Positions 19,186-28,434 of a stretch of 64,000 bases of DNA are shown one piece after another; the stretch's first letter is position 1; the number at the start of each line of letters is the position of its first letter. The notes beneath the pieces are model-generated. The model was given only the letters and a program-made list of their open reading frames with translations. It was not told where the DNA came from and searched no databases. Both the position numbers and the translations under genes were made by a program. This DNA comes from Candidatus Nitrospira allomarina (GTDB lineage Bacteria; Nitrospirota; Nitrospiria; Nitrospirales; UBA8639), in assembly GCF_032050975.1 (NCBI RefSeq), contig NZ_CP116967.1, positions 310,001-374,000 on the forward strand. The letters run 5' to 3'.

Positions 19186-20109
19186 TTATGAGGGATGTTG
19201 AAGACGAAGTGAAGGAATGATGACTTCTTCCCCTAATAGTCCCAGTCCAAAATGGGGGTTTTCTTGAATTTCATGAACGCTGCGGCGACCCACGGGGGAT
19301 TGATATTCAAAAATCACAGAAATTGTACCATTTGGTTTGATTGTCACCTTACGTTCTAAGTATTTTTTCATACCTGCATGCCAGACCGTTAACGAATAGG
19401 TCCCTGGCGGGATGTCGGTTATCTCAAACCGGCCATCCTCGCTCGTTATCGAATAATAGGGATTGTCTACCACGACTCCCCAGGAAAACATATAGGGATG
19501 AAAACCGCATTGCATCACAAAAATATTCCGGTCCTTCTGCAAATGAATTTTTTCGACCATAGGTTTGCCGGGTAAATGATTATGGCTATTCAACAAATCT
19601 AATACCTTATGAAAGGGATTCATTGGGAGAGGACGGTTGAACAAAACCCGGGCTCCTCGATCACGGGCCGTCTCATATCCTTGAATATCATGCTCCACCG
19701 GATCCATATTAATGACCGTCAGTTCATCCTGATCCTTCAACACATTGACAAATGGGAGAAAATCACAATCCTTCGCTTCGATTGTCACCTTTGGCAACTC
19801 AAAGGCTTTTCCTTTTTCAATACCCCTGAGCATCACGATAGCGTCCATCAACGAGCCCTGAGGTCCAAGAATAAAATCTTCAACAATACGCCATCCTGTT
19901 CCAGTAGAAATTCGCCCACAAAATACCGGATCCGGTATTGTGACCAAATTAAATGCCATGGATTTAGGTATCCCGCCAGCCAAAATCACCTGCCCACGAA
20001 TCGAACCTCCCTGTTCAACCTTGCTTTCTTCATAGGCCCATACCGGGATAATCCAGGCTCCCAAAATACCTAAAACCACCCCGATAATTTTCATCACCTT
20101 ACTTCTCAT
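19186..20109 (-). CDS. Periplasmic cupredoxin-like protein with carboxypeptidase-regulatory domain
   Basis: An exported 307-residue protein with an N-terminal signal peptide (VVLGILGAWIIPVWA). The first part is a cupredoxin-like beta barrel with candidate type 1 copper ligands: His in VEHDIQGY and Cys, His and Met in MQCGFHPYM. From about residue 215 there is a carboxypeptidase-regulatory-like fold (SEDGRFEITDIPPGTYSLTVWH). GGAGG six bases before the ATG supports the start. It follows the multicopper oxidase on the same strand and precedes the nxrA1 control region, so a role as a small periplasmic electron carrier or copper-handling partner is reasonable inference. Substrate and partner are unknown. 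Confidence 0.72.
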   Translation of the reverse strand: MRSKVMKIIGVVLGILGAWIIPVWAYEESKVEQGGSIRGQVILAGGIPKSMAFNLVTIPDPVFCGRISTGTGWRIVEDFILGPQGSLMDAIVMLRGIEKGKAFELPKVTIEAKDCDFLPFVNVLKDQDELTVINMDPVEHDIQGYETARDRGARVLFNRPLPMNPFHKVLDLLNSHNHLPGKPMVEKIHLQKDRNIFVMQCGFHPYMFSWGVVVDNPYYSITSEDGRFEITDIPPGTYSLTVWHAGMKKYLERKVTIKPNGTISVIFEYQSPVGRRSVHEIQENPHFGLGLLGEEVIIPSLRLQHPS

Positions 20110-20202
20110 TCAGTCCTCCGCTACCATTCCTTATCCATAGAGTGTTTAAGGACTGGTTCCTTGCGTTCATCAAAATCAAGTCACAATCTGATGTGACCAG
20201 CA

Positions 20203-20229
20203 CGGGGAAGCCCAACATCAGCTTCCCCG
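20203..20229 (-). terminator. Hairpin between the multicopper oxidase and cupredoxin-like genes
   Basis: CGGGGAAGC at 20203-20211 pairs with GCTTCCCCG at 20221-20229 around a nine-base loop, 33 bases after the oxidase stop. No T run follows on the minus strand, so it may be an attenuator or RNA-processing hairpin rather than a full terminator. Confidence 0.5.
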
Positions 20230-20262
20230 CTCCTAAACCCGTCAACTAAAAGTCATGCCGGT

Positions 20263-23200
20263 TCATTTCAGCCCGACGGGTTTAACCTGGGTTATTTCCA
20301 AGGGGGGCAACTTGGCTTCTTTAACGACCCGTGCCCCACCATCCAATGGCAGAATCCGTTGATCATCGCCCGGCAGCACACGGAAGTATCCCCATTGCCC
20401 TGATTGGGAATAGGGCAACCGCTGATTGCTCCAAACGTAATCTCCGGTACGTTGATAAGGTCCGCCTGCGGCTGGAATGAAGGCATCCAACGCTTCTGAC
20501 CCCGAAAACTCCACGACGTTGATTTGATCTGCTCCTCGCATGAATGGTTCGATGGGCCATTCATGACTCTCCACACTGAACATCCCGTTCTGCTCACTGC
20601 TGGCACCGAAAACATGGATGCGAACGGGGTCACCGGCATGGGCCTCGATGATCGGCGTGACGGGGTCATCCGGGTTTTCCTCTGAGCAAGGTTGGAATAT
20701 CCTGTCCAACGTACACCCCTGCTCTTCCCGGAATAGATAGGGTTCCGCGCGATAGTTTACACCGATCAAACCGGCCACGTTCTGCACGTAAGGCATAAAG
20801 CTCGTACCGATGATGTTGTCCTCGTCCTGAAAGAACAAGGCCGCATCCCGATAATTTGGTCGGTCTTCGTATCCAGTTACCGTCCGGTCCACGATCACGT
20901 CGGCAATCCAACTGTTCTTATTCGATATATCCTCACCTGTTTTAGGATCCCGATACGTCGCCCCCTTCGGCCCGATAATGATCGCGCCGTAAAGCCCGTT
21001 CCGTGGATTGTGCATGACATTGCCCCAGTCCCAGACCAACGAGGCAATCTCACCTAAAAACGGATCGGCATAGTAGGTGTACGTCCGGCTCTCTCCAGGC
21101 GCAACCGTTTGATCACCTGGATTCTGCCCGACGTTGGCTCCCAACGAATCCTTAGGATCGAAGGCGAGGGAAAGCGCGGAAAACGAGGCGCGACTCTCCC
21201 TCATTTGATTCGTCAGGTGAATCTTGAGACAGTCGCCAACATTGCCTCTCAGAGTCAGCGGCATCGGTTGAATTCCACTAGCCGTCTTTGCGACATCTTC
21301 TTCGAGCACATATATTTTTCCCTCCGGATTCTGGAGCAGAATGTTCCGTTCGAAATCGACCTCTACGGCTTCGGGTGCCTTCGTGTTGAAATTCATGGAA
21401 GGAAAATCCATCGCCACAACATTAAATGATTTGACCGGTGCTTCGGCAGGACAGACCGGACCAGGCTTTGGAATTTCATTTCGACCGGAATACCCGGCCG
21501 GCAGCTTTTGAAGATCCGGCACCTCCTTATCCAATACCCGCAGAATACCCCAGGCTCCTTCCGAGAACTTGGAAGAACGTCCATTAAAATGGATGTAGTC
21601 ACCAGGCTGGAGTCGAGGCCCGCCTGCCTGCGGAACCACGAGATCGTATCGCTCTGCGATTCCAATATGGATGGAATTTTTACGGTTGGCATCACCGGCA
21701 TACCGTTCGGTCAGAAAGGTATGCCCCGACAATGTCCACACCATTGATTCGTTTGTCATGGTCTCCAACAGCCGGAACACGACCGTATCACCGAGATACG
21801 CCCTGACCATTGGCGTATAGGGATCCCCATGAACTTGGCTATTGAAGATGTTCGAGAAATCCGGATTGGCCTTGAGTCTAGCCGCGATCGGTTCAGCACG
21901 GAAGTTAAAACTGCCACCGGTGGTGTGCGTTCCCCCGTTGAGGAACGGCATCGGTGTCATGGGAATATGTTCAGGCATGGGAAATGAGATCGTCTTTCCC
22001 GCTTCCAGCGCGACCTCAATCGGCTGGCCCGGAGGATTACCTGCAGTGACGATGTTGACGGAATGCGGCACACTGTCGTTTAACTGCACCATCAGTTCAC
22101 GGAAGCTCCCGTTCACTCCATACCCTACCGGTTCAACCGTATGGATATCCGCGACCGGTCCACTGCGGATTGGTTCGCCGGTTTTGGGATCGTGATAGGT
22201 TGAGCCCCAGGGTTCAACAATCATCGTCCCGAACCCTCCGTGTCCCCAAGTTACACGGCCGACCGCATGGTCATGCCAGAACACGGTGCCCACATCCGCA
22301 TCCGCCCAGAATCGTTGCCTTACGAATTCCACGGTGACGATGTCATCCACCGGATGATCATGCTCTAACGGCCGATACAGAATTATTTGATTCCCATCTA
22401 TGGCTTTAATGCGCCCGATCTCGTTGCCTTTCACGTTATCGGCACCGATCAAAATCTCGTTCTTCGGGTGATACTGCGCGGCATTTTTTACCGTAATGGT
22501 CATATCACCCTTTTTGCCCGATTTCGTAAAAACCGTATTCATCGGTAGTGGCAGGCCCTTGTCAGTCGTCTTCTCCATCATCGTAAACGGCCGCACCGAT
22601 TGCTCATACGAAAAGCCGGTAATCACACCATCCGACGATTGGTTGTCAAACTGCATAAAATGCCAATGGGTGTTGATCTTCGACGCATGCATGTTGAAAT
22701 TGTCGTCATCAACCCATTCGCTTGTCAGCATCCAGTCAACACAGTCGTACACGTTAGACCTCACGACCAACGGATGTCTTTTATCATTATTTTTTCGAAC
22801 CTCTTCCTCCTCTTCATGAAGAACATAAATCGTCCCGTCCGGGTCGATGATTGCCGGTTCGTCCCCTTGTTTGTCTGCGACCATCATGGGGGTCTTAATG
22901 AAATGCACGTTAAACTTTTTTGAGCCGGCATTGGCTGGACACAGACTCCACCGTCCGTTTTCGCCAGGCTTTGCCGGATAGGAGCTCATCTGACCATCAT
23001 CATCTAAATGGATCATTTCGAGCCAAGGAGAAGGATTGTGATTTTGAGAGAATGGAACCCGTTTTCCGAAATGCGGCCTCAAGTGTGGCCATGCGATCTT
23101 GCCGGTGGTGGGCTCGAACAGAATCGGCAAGCGTTCTCCGGGAGCCGGAGATTGGTATCGTGGATTGGGGATCGTGTTTTCCCGTTCAGTCATCGCCCGA

Positions 23201-23514
23201 TTTCCGTTCCAAATCCAGTCCAACACCGTCGCATCATAGGAGAGGATCTGTTCTCTCTCATCATCTTTATGACCGGGCTTGCCTTGAGGCGGCAACTGCA
23301 TCTCCACCCAGTCCTTTACCGTGACGACAGCCGGATTGGCTTTCCAATCCGTAGTGCCTTTCTCGATAATTTTAAACTCTTTGCCGAACCAATCAACTTT
23401 CTTGTCGATCAGCTGGTCCGACGTGACACCGGCCTTGATCCGTCCCTTGCGGTCCGGCAATTCGCGAAGGTCCGGCATCGTATCGTTGTGGACTTCTCCC
23501 TGCTTGGATGGTAT
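20263..23514 (-). CDS. Large multicopper oxidase, C-terminal part (in +1 frame relative to the upstream part)
   Basis: About 1080 residues of cupredoxin domains. Trinuclear copper-type motifs lie early: THWHFMQF near 22660 and FWHDHAVG near 22270. Later come at least three further cupredoxin-like domains with repeated family phrases (GPKGATYRDPKTGE, YRAEPYLF). The true coding appears to continue from the upstream reading frame at about 23514. If made as a separate protein, the first ATG is at 23478 (MPDLREL) with GGGAGAAG 14 bases upstream, a poor distance. The histidine motifs complement those at the end of the upstream part, so both halves are needed for a complete copper site. No signal peptide is present on this part. 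It is probably one protein of about 1,650 residues broken by a mutation or sequence error. Confidence 0.75.
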   Translation of the reverse strand: MPSKQGEVHNDTMPDLRELPDRKGRIKAGVTSDQLIDKKVDWFGKEFKIIEKGTTDWKANPAVVTVKDWVEMQLPPQGKPGHKDDEREQILSYDATVLDWIWNGNRAMTERENTIPNPRYQSPAPGERLPILFEPTTGKIAWPHLRPHFGKRVPFSQNHNPSPWLEMIHLDDDGQMSSYPAKPGENGRWSLCPANAGSKKFNVHFIKTPMMVADKQGDEPAIIDPDGTIYVLHEEEEEVRKNNDKRHPLVVRSNVYDCVDWMLTSEWVDDDNFNMHASKINTHWHFMQFDNQSSDGVITGFSYEQSVRPFTMMEKTTDKGLPLPMNTVFTKSGKKGDMTITVKNAAQYHPKNEILIGADNVKGNEIGRIKAIDGNQIILYRPLEHDHPVDDIVTVEFVRQRFWADADVGTVFWHDHAVGRVTWGHGGFGTMIVEPWGSTYHDPKTGEPIRSGPVADIHTVEPVGYGVNGSFRELMVQLNDSVPHSVNIVTAGNPPGQPIEVALEAGKTISFPMPEHIPMTPMPFLNGGTHTTGGSFNFRAEPIAARLKANPDFSNIFNSQVHGDPYTPMVRAYLGDTVVFRLLETMTNESMVWTLSGHTFLTERYAGDANRKNSIHIGIAERYDLVVPQAGGPRLQPGDYIHFNGRSSKFSEGAWGILRVLDKEVPDLQKLPAGYSGRNEIPKPGPVCPAEAPVKSFNVVAMDFPSMNFNTKAPEAVEVDFERNILLQNPEGKIYVLEEDVAKTASGIQPMPLTLRGNVGDCLKIHLTNQMRESRASFSALSLAFDPKDSLGANVGQNPGDQTVAPGESRTYTYYADPFLGEIASLVWDWGNVMHNPRNGLYGAIIIGPKGATYRDPKTGEDISNKNSWIADVIVDRTVTGYEDRPNYRDAALFFQDEDNIIGTSFMPYVQNVAGLIGVNYRAEPYLFREEQGCTLDRIFQPCSEENPDDPVTPIIEAHAGDPVRIHVFGASSEQNGMFSVESHEWPIEPFMRGADQINVVEFSGSEALDAFIPAAGGPYQRTGDYVWSNQRLPYSQSGQWGYFRVLPGDDQRILPLDGGARVVKEAKLPPLEITQVKPVGLK

Positions 23515-25144
23515 TGTAAACCCGCCAATAGCCCCACATACCGGCGATGTAGTGATGCGCCACGTGGCAATGAAACAAAAAATCCCCAGCCAATTGCTGG
23601 CAGAGTCCCGATCCACATTCCGTTTCCAGGTCAAGGGCCTCGGACGGCCCGATCACCTCCACGTCGACACGGTCCGTCTTTGTTCGGACGACGGGATACT
23701 TCACCGGTCCGTTTTTTGCGGTGTGCCACAGGGGCATTTCGTCGATCGCACGGGGACTCCTGGGCCAGCGAATAGACCCGCCATGGGGATGATGGGAATG
23801 GAAAACCTCCGATCCCCCATGCACCAGCCGGAACTTCGCCGGATCGCCCAAATAACTGCGCGGCACAGTGGTGGCCGGATCACCGAAGGTATAGGCGCTG
23901 TAGGCCATTGACTCGTCCTCGAATCCGAAATACTCATGCTGCGTTTGCATGTTGTCCACACCAAAGGGTTCGCTTCGGTAGTTCAACGCCCGCGCGACGG
24001 GCCGGTACACATCGGTGACTGGATCCCGCTGCGGAATAAAGTCACCATGCTTATTGACCGGACGAAAGGCTTCATCGCCGACTTCATGGTAAATGAGGAC
24101 GAACTCGCGAAAATCCGGGCCGGTGCCGTTTTTGATGATCGCCTGCCAACCACTGGTCATCGGTGTCGGCTCCCCTGAGCCAAGAGGATCCAGATATGTC
24201 GACCCTTTTGGCTCCACCACAAAAGTGCCCATCAGGCCCATCACCGTCAACTCACGATCATTGCTGTAACTATGAAACTGCCGTCCGCCTTCCTGCATCG
24301 TCGGTGGAATGTACCACTCCATGTCGATGCTTTGGCCTTCCATCGCGATCGCATCGGGGTTCGTGGTTGTCGCCGGTTGGCCCGTTGTGCTCACCATCAT
24401 ACTTGATCCACCGATCTGCAGACTCACCGCTTCTCCGGTTATCAACTGATTGCGGAGAGTGAACCTCACGCAATCACCCTGATTGCCCCTGATCACCAAT
24501 GGCTGAATCCAGTTATTCTGCAAACCGGTCTCAACTGCGCCGGGGTCATACCCTTCCTTCTCACGGGCCGCTGCATTAGCCGCCTCTTCCTCCCTCACCT
24601 TCTCGAGATTTTCTGTGAGGACATACATGTAGCCGACATAGTAGTCGAGCCATCTATTCAACGTGATTTCCACGTCAATGGCCGAAATATCGTAGTGCTT
24701 TTCGGGCACACCAGCCGGGCACACTCCAGGCTGACCCGAGACGGGTTCAATTTCATTGTCCGAAGCCAGGAGATAGTCTGCCGGGCCGGCTCCGTATTGA
24801 TGGAGCATCGTGGCGGTGTCATAAGCCCCACTCCCCTCCATCAACTTCAAATCGGCCTGCATTTGATGTCCCATTTTCGACATTAACCGTTCATGCTGCC
24901 GATCCACGTTCAGCGCACGATCAGGATTCCCCTCCATCGAGTCCTCCACAATCGTCTGCCCTTTCAACCTCTCTACCCAATTATTCGTCTTTCCTGACGC
25001 GGCCGCCACGTTATGACCAGCATGGGAATCCCTTTCCTCCTGAATCTCCTCTCCCGCATGTCCCATGGTACTCATCATGAGCACCATCCCTATACACGCG
25101 ACAACGCCTGTCAATGCGCCATACACCTTCTTCCCTGACAACAT
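23393..25144 (-). CDS. Large multicopper oxidase, N-terminal part
   Basis: Starts at the ATG at 25144 with AGGAGG nine bases upstream. A signal peptide (GALTGVVACIGMVLMM, cleavage near GHA) directs it to the periplasm. Cupredoxin domains follow. Two signatures normally found at the C-terminus of multicopper oxidases end this part: FHSHHPHGG (HxxHxH) near 23790 and HCHVAHHYIAGM, the type 1/type 3 site, at about 23537-23572. After VYNTI the frame runs into about 35 unfamiliar residues and stops at 23393, while family-like sequence resumes in the +1 frame. The reading is that a one-base indel near 23515 splits the gene. Multicopper oxidases couple one-electron oxidations to oxygen reduction; the substrate here is unknown. 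Confidence 0.75.
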   Translation of the reverse strand: MLSGKKVYGALTGVVACIGMVLMMSTMGHAGEEIQEERDSHAGHNVAAASGKTNNWVERLKGQTIVEDSMEGNPDRALNVDRQHERLMSKMGHQMQADLKLMEGSGAYDTATMLHQYGAGPADYLLASDNEIEPVSGQPGVCPAGVPEKHYDISAIDVEITLNRWLDYYVGYMYVLTENLEKVREEEAANAAAREKEGYDPGAVETGLQNNWIQPLVIRGNQGDCVRFTLRNQLITGEAVSLQIGGSSMMVSTTGQPATTTNPDAIAMEGQSIDMEWYIPPTMQEGGRQFHSYSNDRELTVMGLMGTFVVEPKGSTYLDPLGSGEPTPMTSGWQAIIKNGTGPDFREFVLIYHEVGDEAFRPVNKHGDFIPQRDPVTDVYRPVARALNYRSEPFGVDNMQTQHEYFGFEDESMAYSAYTFGDPATTVPRSYLGDPAKFRLVHGGSEVFHSHHPHGGSIRWPRSPRAIDEMPLWHTAKNGPVKYPVVRTKTDRVDVEVIGPSEALDLETECGSGLCQQLAGDFLFHCHVAHHYIAGMWGYWRVYNTIQAGRSPQRYDAGPSRIAGPQGTDQGRCHVGPADRQES

Positions 25145-25703
25145 ACAACATACCCTCCTCATAAAAAATCGATCATGACCCTTGAAGCTATTAACGTCTC
25201 CGGGGATATGAATCCCTTCTATGGGCATAACATCTCTTCTCTAATGCATTCCCTCTTTGATTCATGACAATACTTTTTCGTTCCTTTCCGATAAGCAAAT
25301 AGTGAGCCGCCAAACGCTTCATCCACATATCCACAAATTGGCCTTATTTTGGTGGCCTCTTTTGGCAAATTAAAATCAATCCGCTTGAATGCCGCGAAAT
25401 ATCGCTGCCGTACACCACGATTCCACCACCGCTTTTCGTGGGAGACACTTTTACTGCAATGCTCAAGGATTAACGAGCAGGCTTGATTGAGGATTTCTTA
25501 AGAATGAAGAAAGGATTTTCAAAAGGAGGACCGGGCTCATGCGGTTGGACGGGAAGAACAGAACAAAAGCCTTCAATATGCAAGTAGTGGAAAGAGGGTA
25601 CTTAAACCTTCCTCAACATATTACAGGAAAGATTGTGGACCGAAGGGAGAATGCTTTTGCCTTCCACCCCCAAGTTGGCTGCCTCCCGCTACAGAGGACT
25701 TCT
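25145..25703. other. Intergenic region upstream of the multicopper oxidase
   Basis: About 560 bases separate the end of the efflux operon from the oxidase start. I see no convincing gene. A plus-strand frame beginning at 25539 has a good AGGAGG but no recognisable product and runs antisense into the fusion-protein gene. The oxidase promoter should lie here but I could not identify it. Confidence 0.5.
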
Positions 25704-25736
25704 GAACCGGCACGACTCTACCCCCTATGCCGGTTC
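25704..25736 (-). terminator. Hairpin at the end of the efflux operon
   Basis: GAACCGGCA at 25704-25712 pairs perfectly with TGCCGGTTC at 25728-25736, loop 15 bases. The stop codon of the membrane fusion protein lies inside it. There is no following T run on the minus strand, so the terminator call is tentative. Confidence 0.45.
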
Positions 25737-26918
25737 AAGCCGATCGCGTTTCAAAACAAGGTTCTCCCTGATGATTTCTTGGGCCAGGGACTCTGCATCG
25801 ATAAGTTCATCGGCATAGATGTTCGTCTCATATTCCTGAGTGGAAGTCTCTGCCAATGAATCTCCCAGAGGGCGTCCCGGCTCGCTCACATCGATATAGG
25901 TTTTGGTCGACAATCCCGGACGGACGGGATGCTCCAGGATCTCTTCTTTCAAAAAAGCGACCCGCACAGGCACCCGCTCTACGATATGAATGAAATTGCC
26001 GGCCGCATTTTCAGGAGGCAACAAGGCGAATACACTGCCAGTGCCGGGCACCAGCCCTTCGACGGTCCCATGGTATGTGTGGTGCTTTCCGTATACATCC
26101 ACATTTATCAATGCCGACTGCCCTGGACGGACCTGCTGCATTTCGGTTTCCCGCAAATTCACTTCCACCCACAGATGATCTAGAGGCACGATCGTCATCA
26201 GTGGAACACCCGGGTGAACCTGGTCTCCGACCTGGGCCTTTCGCTTGGCCACATGGCCAGAAGCCGGCGCCCGAATGCGCTGTCGTATGTACTCAAGATA
26301 GGCGGTGATGAATTCATGCTTAGCGGCTTCTACAGCCGGATGATGCCTAATATTCACACCCCCAACCTCCGCGGTGATGGATTGGTATTCCTCACGGATT
26401 TCCATGACCTCGGCTTGAAGTGCTCGCATTTTATCAAGGGCATTTTCGAGGATTTGTTCAGATATGGCCCCACTTGGAAGCGCCTCACGGAAGCGGGCCA
26501 CATCGTGGCGTACTAAGTCGAGTCGAGCCATCTTGCTGGTAAATTTTTGCTGGATCCGCCGCCTCTGGGCAAACAATGATGCGATTCTTCGCACCTCCCC
26601 TCCCAGTAAACCCCGCGTCCGGCCCAATTTGGCATGGGCCTGGTGTTCATCAAGACGAATGAGGAGATCTCCTTTTTCTACATACTGCGTTTCCTCGACA
26701 AGGACCTGAGTGATAATACCCGTTGCCTGTGCCTCCAACGTGACGAGGTTGCCGGCAATAAAGGCATTATCGGTCCATACCCAGAAACGGGCGTAGTACC
26801 ACCAGTAGCCGCTGTAGGCCAATACCGCCGCAACGAGAATCACCCCAACCAGCGACAGCCGACGGTTGCGTTGGCGACGAATCTCCTTGGGGCGAATTTT
26901 AATCGTAGGGGCGTCCAT
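25725..26918 (-). CDS. EmrA/HlyD-type membrane fusion protein
   Basis: The periplasmic adaptor of a tripartite efflux pump, about 397 residues. It has one N-terminal transmembrane helix (LVGVILVAAVLAYSGYWWYY), a first half-lipoyl segment (AQATGIITQVLVEETQYVEKGDLL), a helical hairpin from about residue 110 to 225, the second half-lipoyl (APASGHVAKRKAQVGDQV) and a beta-barrel domain. I chose the ATG at 26918 (MDAPTIK), only four bases after the stop of the outer-membrane gene, so the genes are coupled. The order inner-membrane pump, outer-membrane channel, adaptor on one strand defines a complete export system; the exported compound is unknown. Confidence 0.9.
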   Translation of the reverse strand: MDAPTIKIRPKEIRRQRNRRLSLVGVILVAAVLAYSGYWWYYARFWVWTDNAFIAGNLVTLEAQATGIITQVLVEETQYVEKGDLLIRLDEHQAHAKLGRTRGLLGGEVRRIASLFAQRRRIQQKFTSKMARLDLVRHDVARFREALPSGAISEQILENALDKMRALQAEVMEIREEYQSITAEVGGVNIRHHPAVEAAKHEFITAYLEYIRQRIRAPASGHVAKRKAQVGDQVHPGVPLMTIVPLDHLWVEVNLRETEMQQVRPGQSALINVDVYGKHHTYHGTVEGLVPGTGSVFALLPPENAAGNFIHIVERVPVRVAFLKEEILEHPVRPGLSTKTYIDVSEPGRPLGDSLAETSTQEYETNIYADELIDAESLAQEIIRENLVLKRDRLEPA

Positions 26919-26922
26919 GATT

Positions 26923-28434
26923 TCATTCCGTTGTTTGAGAGGTTTCTCGAACGACGGGGTACCCGCCACCCAGGGCTTCAATCAAACCCACCATCGACAC
27001 AAGTTGGTCAGCTTCCAGAGCCTTCAAGGCGAATTCCTGATCCAATACCGCATGATGCTGTTGTAACACCTCACGGCGATCGTCTAGACCGGTGCGAAAG
27101 CGGACTTCAACAAGGTGCCGATCGACACTCACCGACCTCAGCAGACGACGGTGTGCCTCCAGCATCGAGCGAGTCTCGTGCCAGACACTCAGACTGTCGG
27201 CAACTTCCCGCATGGCCTCCAGCAACGTGTCGTTATAGAGTTCCACTGCCGCGTCGTATTCTCTCCGTTGCGCCTCCAGCTCCCCGCGAAGACGACCCCC
27301 TTCGAACCAGGGAAGCCGCAGGCCAGGTCCCCCCCCGTAAGCGAGGCTGGACGATGAAAACAGAAGATTGCCCAAATCTCCAGCCCCGCTCGCTAGAGTC
27401 AGGGCCCTGAACCCCACGAAACCATTCAAATCGATAGTTGGGAGAAATCGAGTTTTCGCCACCTTGATCATCTTGGCTGCAGCCTCGGCTCGATATTTGG
27501 CAGCGGCGAGATCCGGGCGATGCGCCAACAGCCCGATCGGCAGCTCCGGCGGTAAGGGAATTCGGCGGGGCATCATCACCTTATCGGTGAACACATGCTC
27601 TCCCCAATCAGGCCCATGACCGCTCAGTCTGACCAGCAAATATTGTTGAAAGTCCAACTGCTCCCGAGTACCGGCTTCGCGTTTATTCGCGGCCTCTAAT
27701 TCCGCAGTGGCCCGCATGATCGAATTGGCATCATCCAGACCCGACCGAAACCGGATATTCGCCAGATTCAGGAGATCGCGTCGAAGTTCCACCATGGCCT
27801 CGACCACCTCAAGCTGTTGGCGCAACGCGACCCTGCGGAAATAAGACCGCGCGATCGCAGTGGTCAACCGCAACCGCACCTCTGCCCATTCCGCATGATG
27901 GGCCAATTCCCTGCTCATCGCGGATTCCATCATGGCGCGATTCTTCCCCCAGAAATCCAATTCCCAGCGAAAGCTCAACGGGTTGATCAGGCCTAACGCA
28001 ATATCAATCCCGGCCACTTCAGGATTGAGGGCGGCAAACACGCCATGCTCGGAAATCCGCTCTGCGGTCAATTCGGCATCTGCCTCCAGAAACGGCAGCA
28101 ACCTCGCGCCTTCGACGCGGACCAGGGCATGCGCCTCGTGGAGACGGGCATAGGCGACCTTGAGACCGGGGTTATTCTTGAGACCTGTGTCGATCAACTC
28201 GTCGAGCTCCGGACTCCCAAACTCTTGCCACCAACGATCTTCCGGCCATTGCGGGATTGGAGCCTCCGGTTCGTGATGGGTCGCATGGGAAAGTGTCTCG
28301 TCCATGGAATTCGATTTTAAGAATTCGGCAGGGCCTTCGCCTGGAGGAATCCAGGCACAACCGGCACAAAGGAGCAGGCTACACAGACCGAACGCAAGAA
28401 ACCATTGCCATTTCAATGCGAGGGGATGATTCAT
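26923..28434 (-). CDS. Outer-membrane efflux lipoprotein (TolC/NodT family)
   Basis: A 503-residue outer-membrane channel. The signal peptide ends in the lipobox LLLCAGC, so the mature protein is lipid-anchored. Two repeats of the OEP domain follow, recognisable from W-W-x-x-F near residue 68, LNPLSFRWELDFWGKN, then RPDLAAAKYRAEAA and LPWFEGGRLRGELE. It forms the outer tunnel of the drug or metabolite efflux system with its neighbours. Its ATG overlaps the stop of the upstream MFS gene by four bases (ATGA), and the adaptor gene begins directly after it. Confidence 0.92.
   Translation of the reverse strand: MNHPLALKWQWFLAFGLCSLLLCAGCAWIPPGEGPAEFLKSNSMDETLSHATHHEPEAPIPQWPEDRWWQEFGSPELDELIDTGLKNNPGLKVAYARLHEAHALVRVEGARLLPFLEADAELTAERISEHGVFAALNPEVAGIDIALGLINPLSFRWELDFWGKNRAMMESAMSRELAHHAEWAEVRLRLTTAIARSYFRRVALRQQLEVVEAMVELRRDLLNLANIRFRSGLDDANSIMRATAELEAANKREAGTREQLDFQQYLLVRLSGHGPDWGEHVFTDKVMMPRRIPLPPELPIGLLAHRPDLAAAKYRAEAAAKMIKVAKTRFLPTIDLNGFVGFRALTLASGAGDLGNLLFSSSSLAYGGGPGLRLPWFEGGRLRGELEAQRREYDAAVELYNDTLLEAMREVADSLSVWHETRSMLEAHRRLLRSVSVDRHLVEVRFRTGLDDRREVLQQHHAVLDQEFALKALEADQLVSMVGLIEALGGGYPVVRETSQTTE

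Noticed and set aside
23495..23530. Programmed -1 frameshift at GGGTTTA within the multicopper oxidase
   Set aside because: The heptamer is not in the reading phase required for simultaneous slippage, and the shift needed to join the two parts is +1 (or -2), so a programmed -1 event does not fit.
25539..25859. Plus-strand frame with AGGAGG nine bases before an ATG
   Set aside because: The ribosome-binding sequence is good, but the product is unrecognisable and the second half is antisense to the conserved membrane fusion protein gene.
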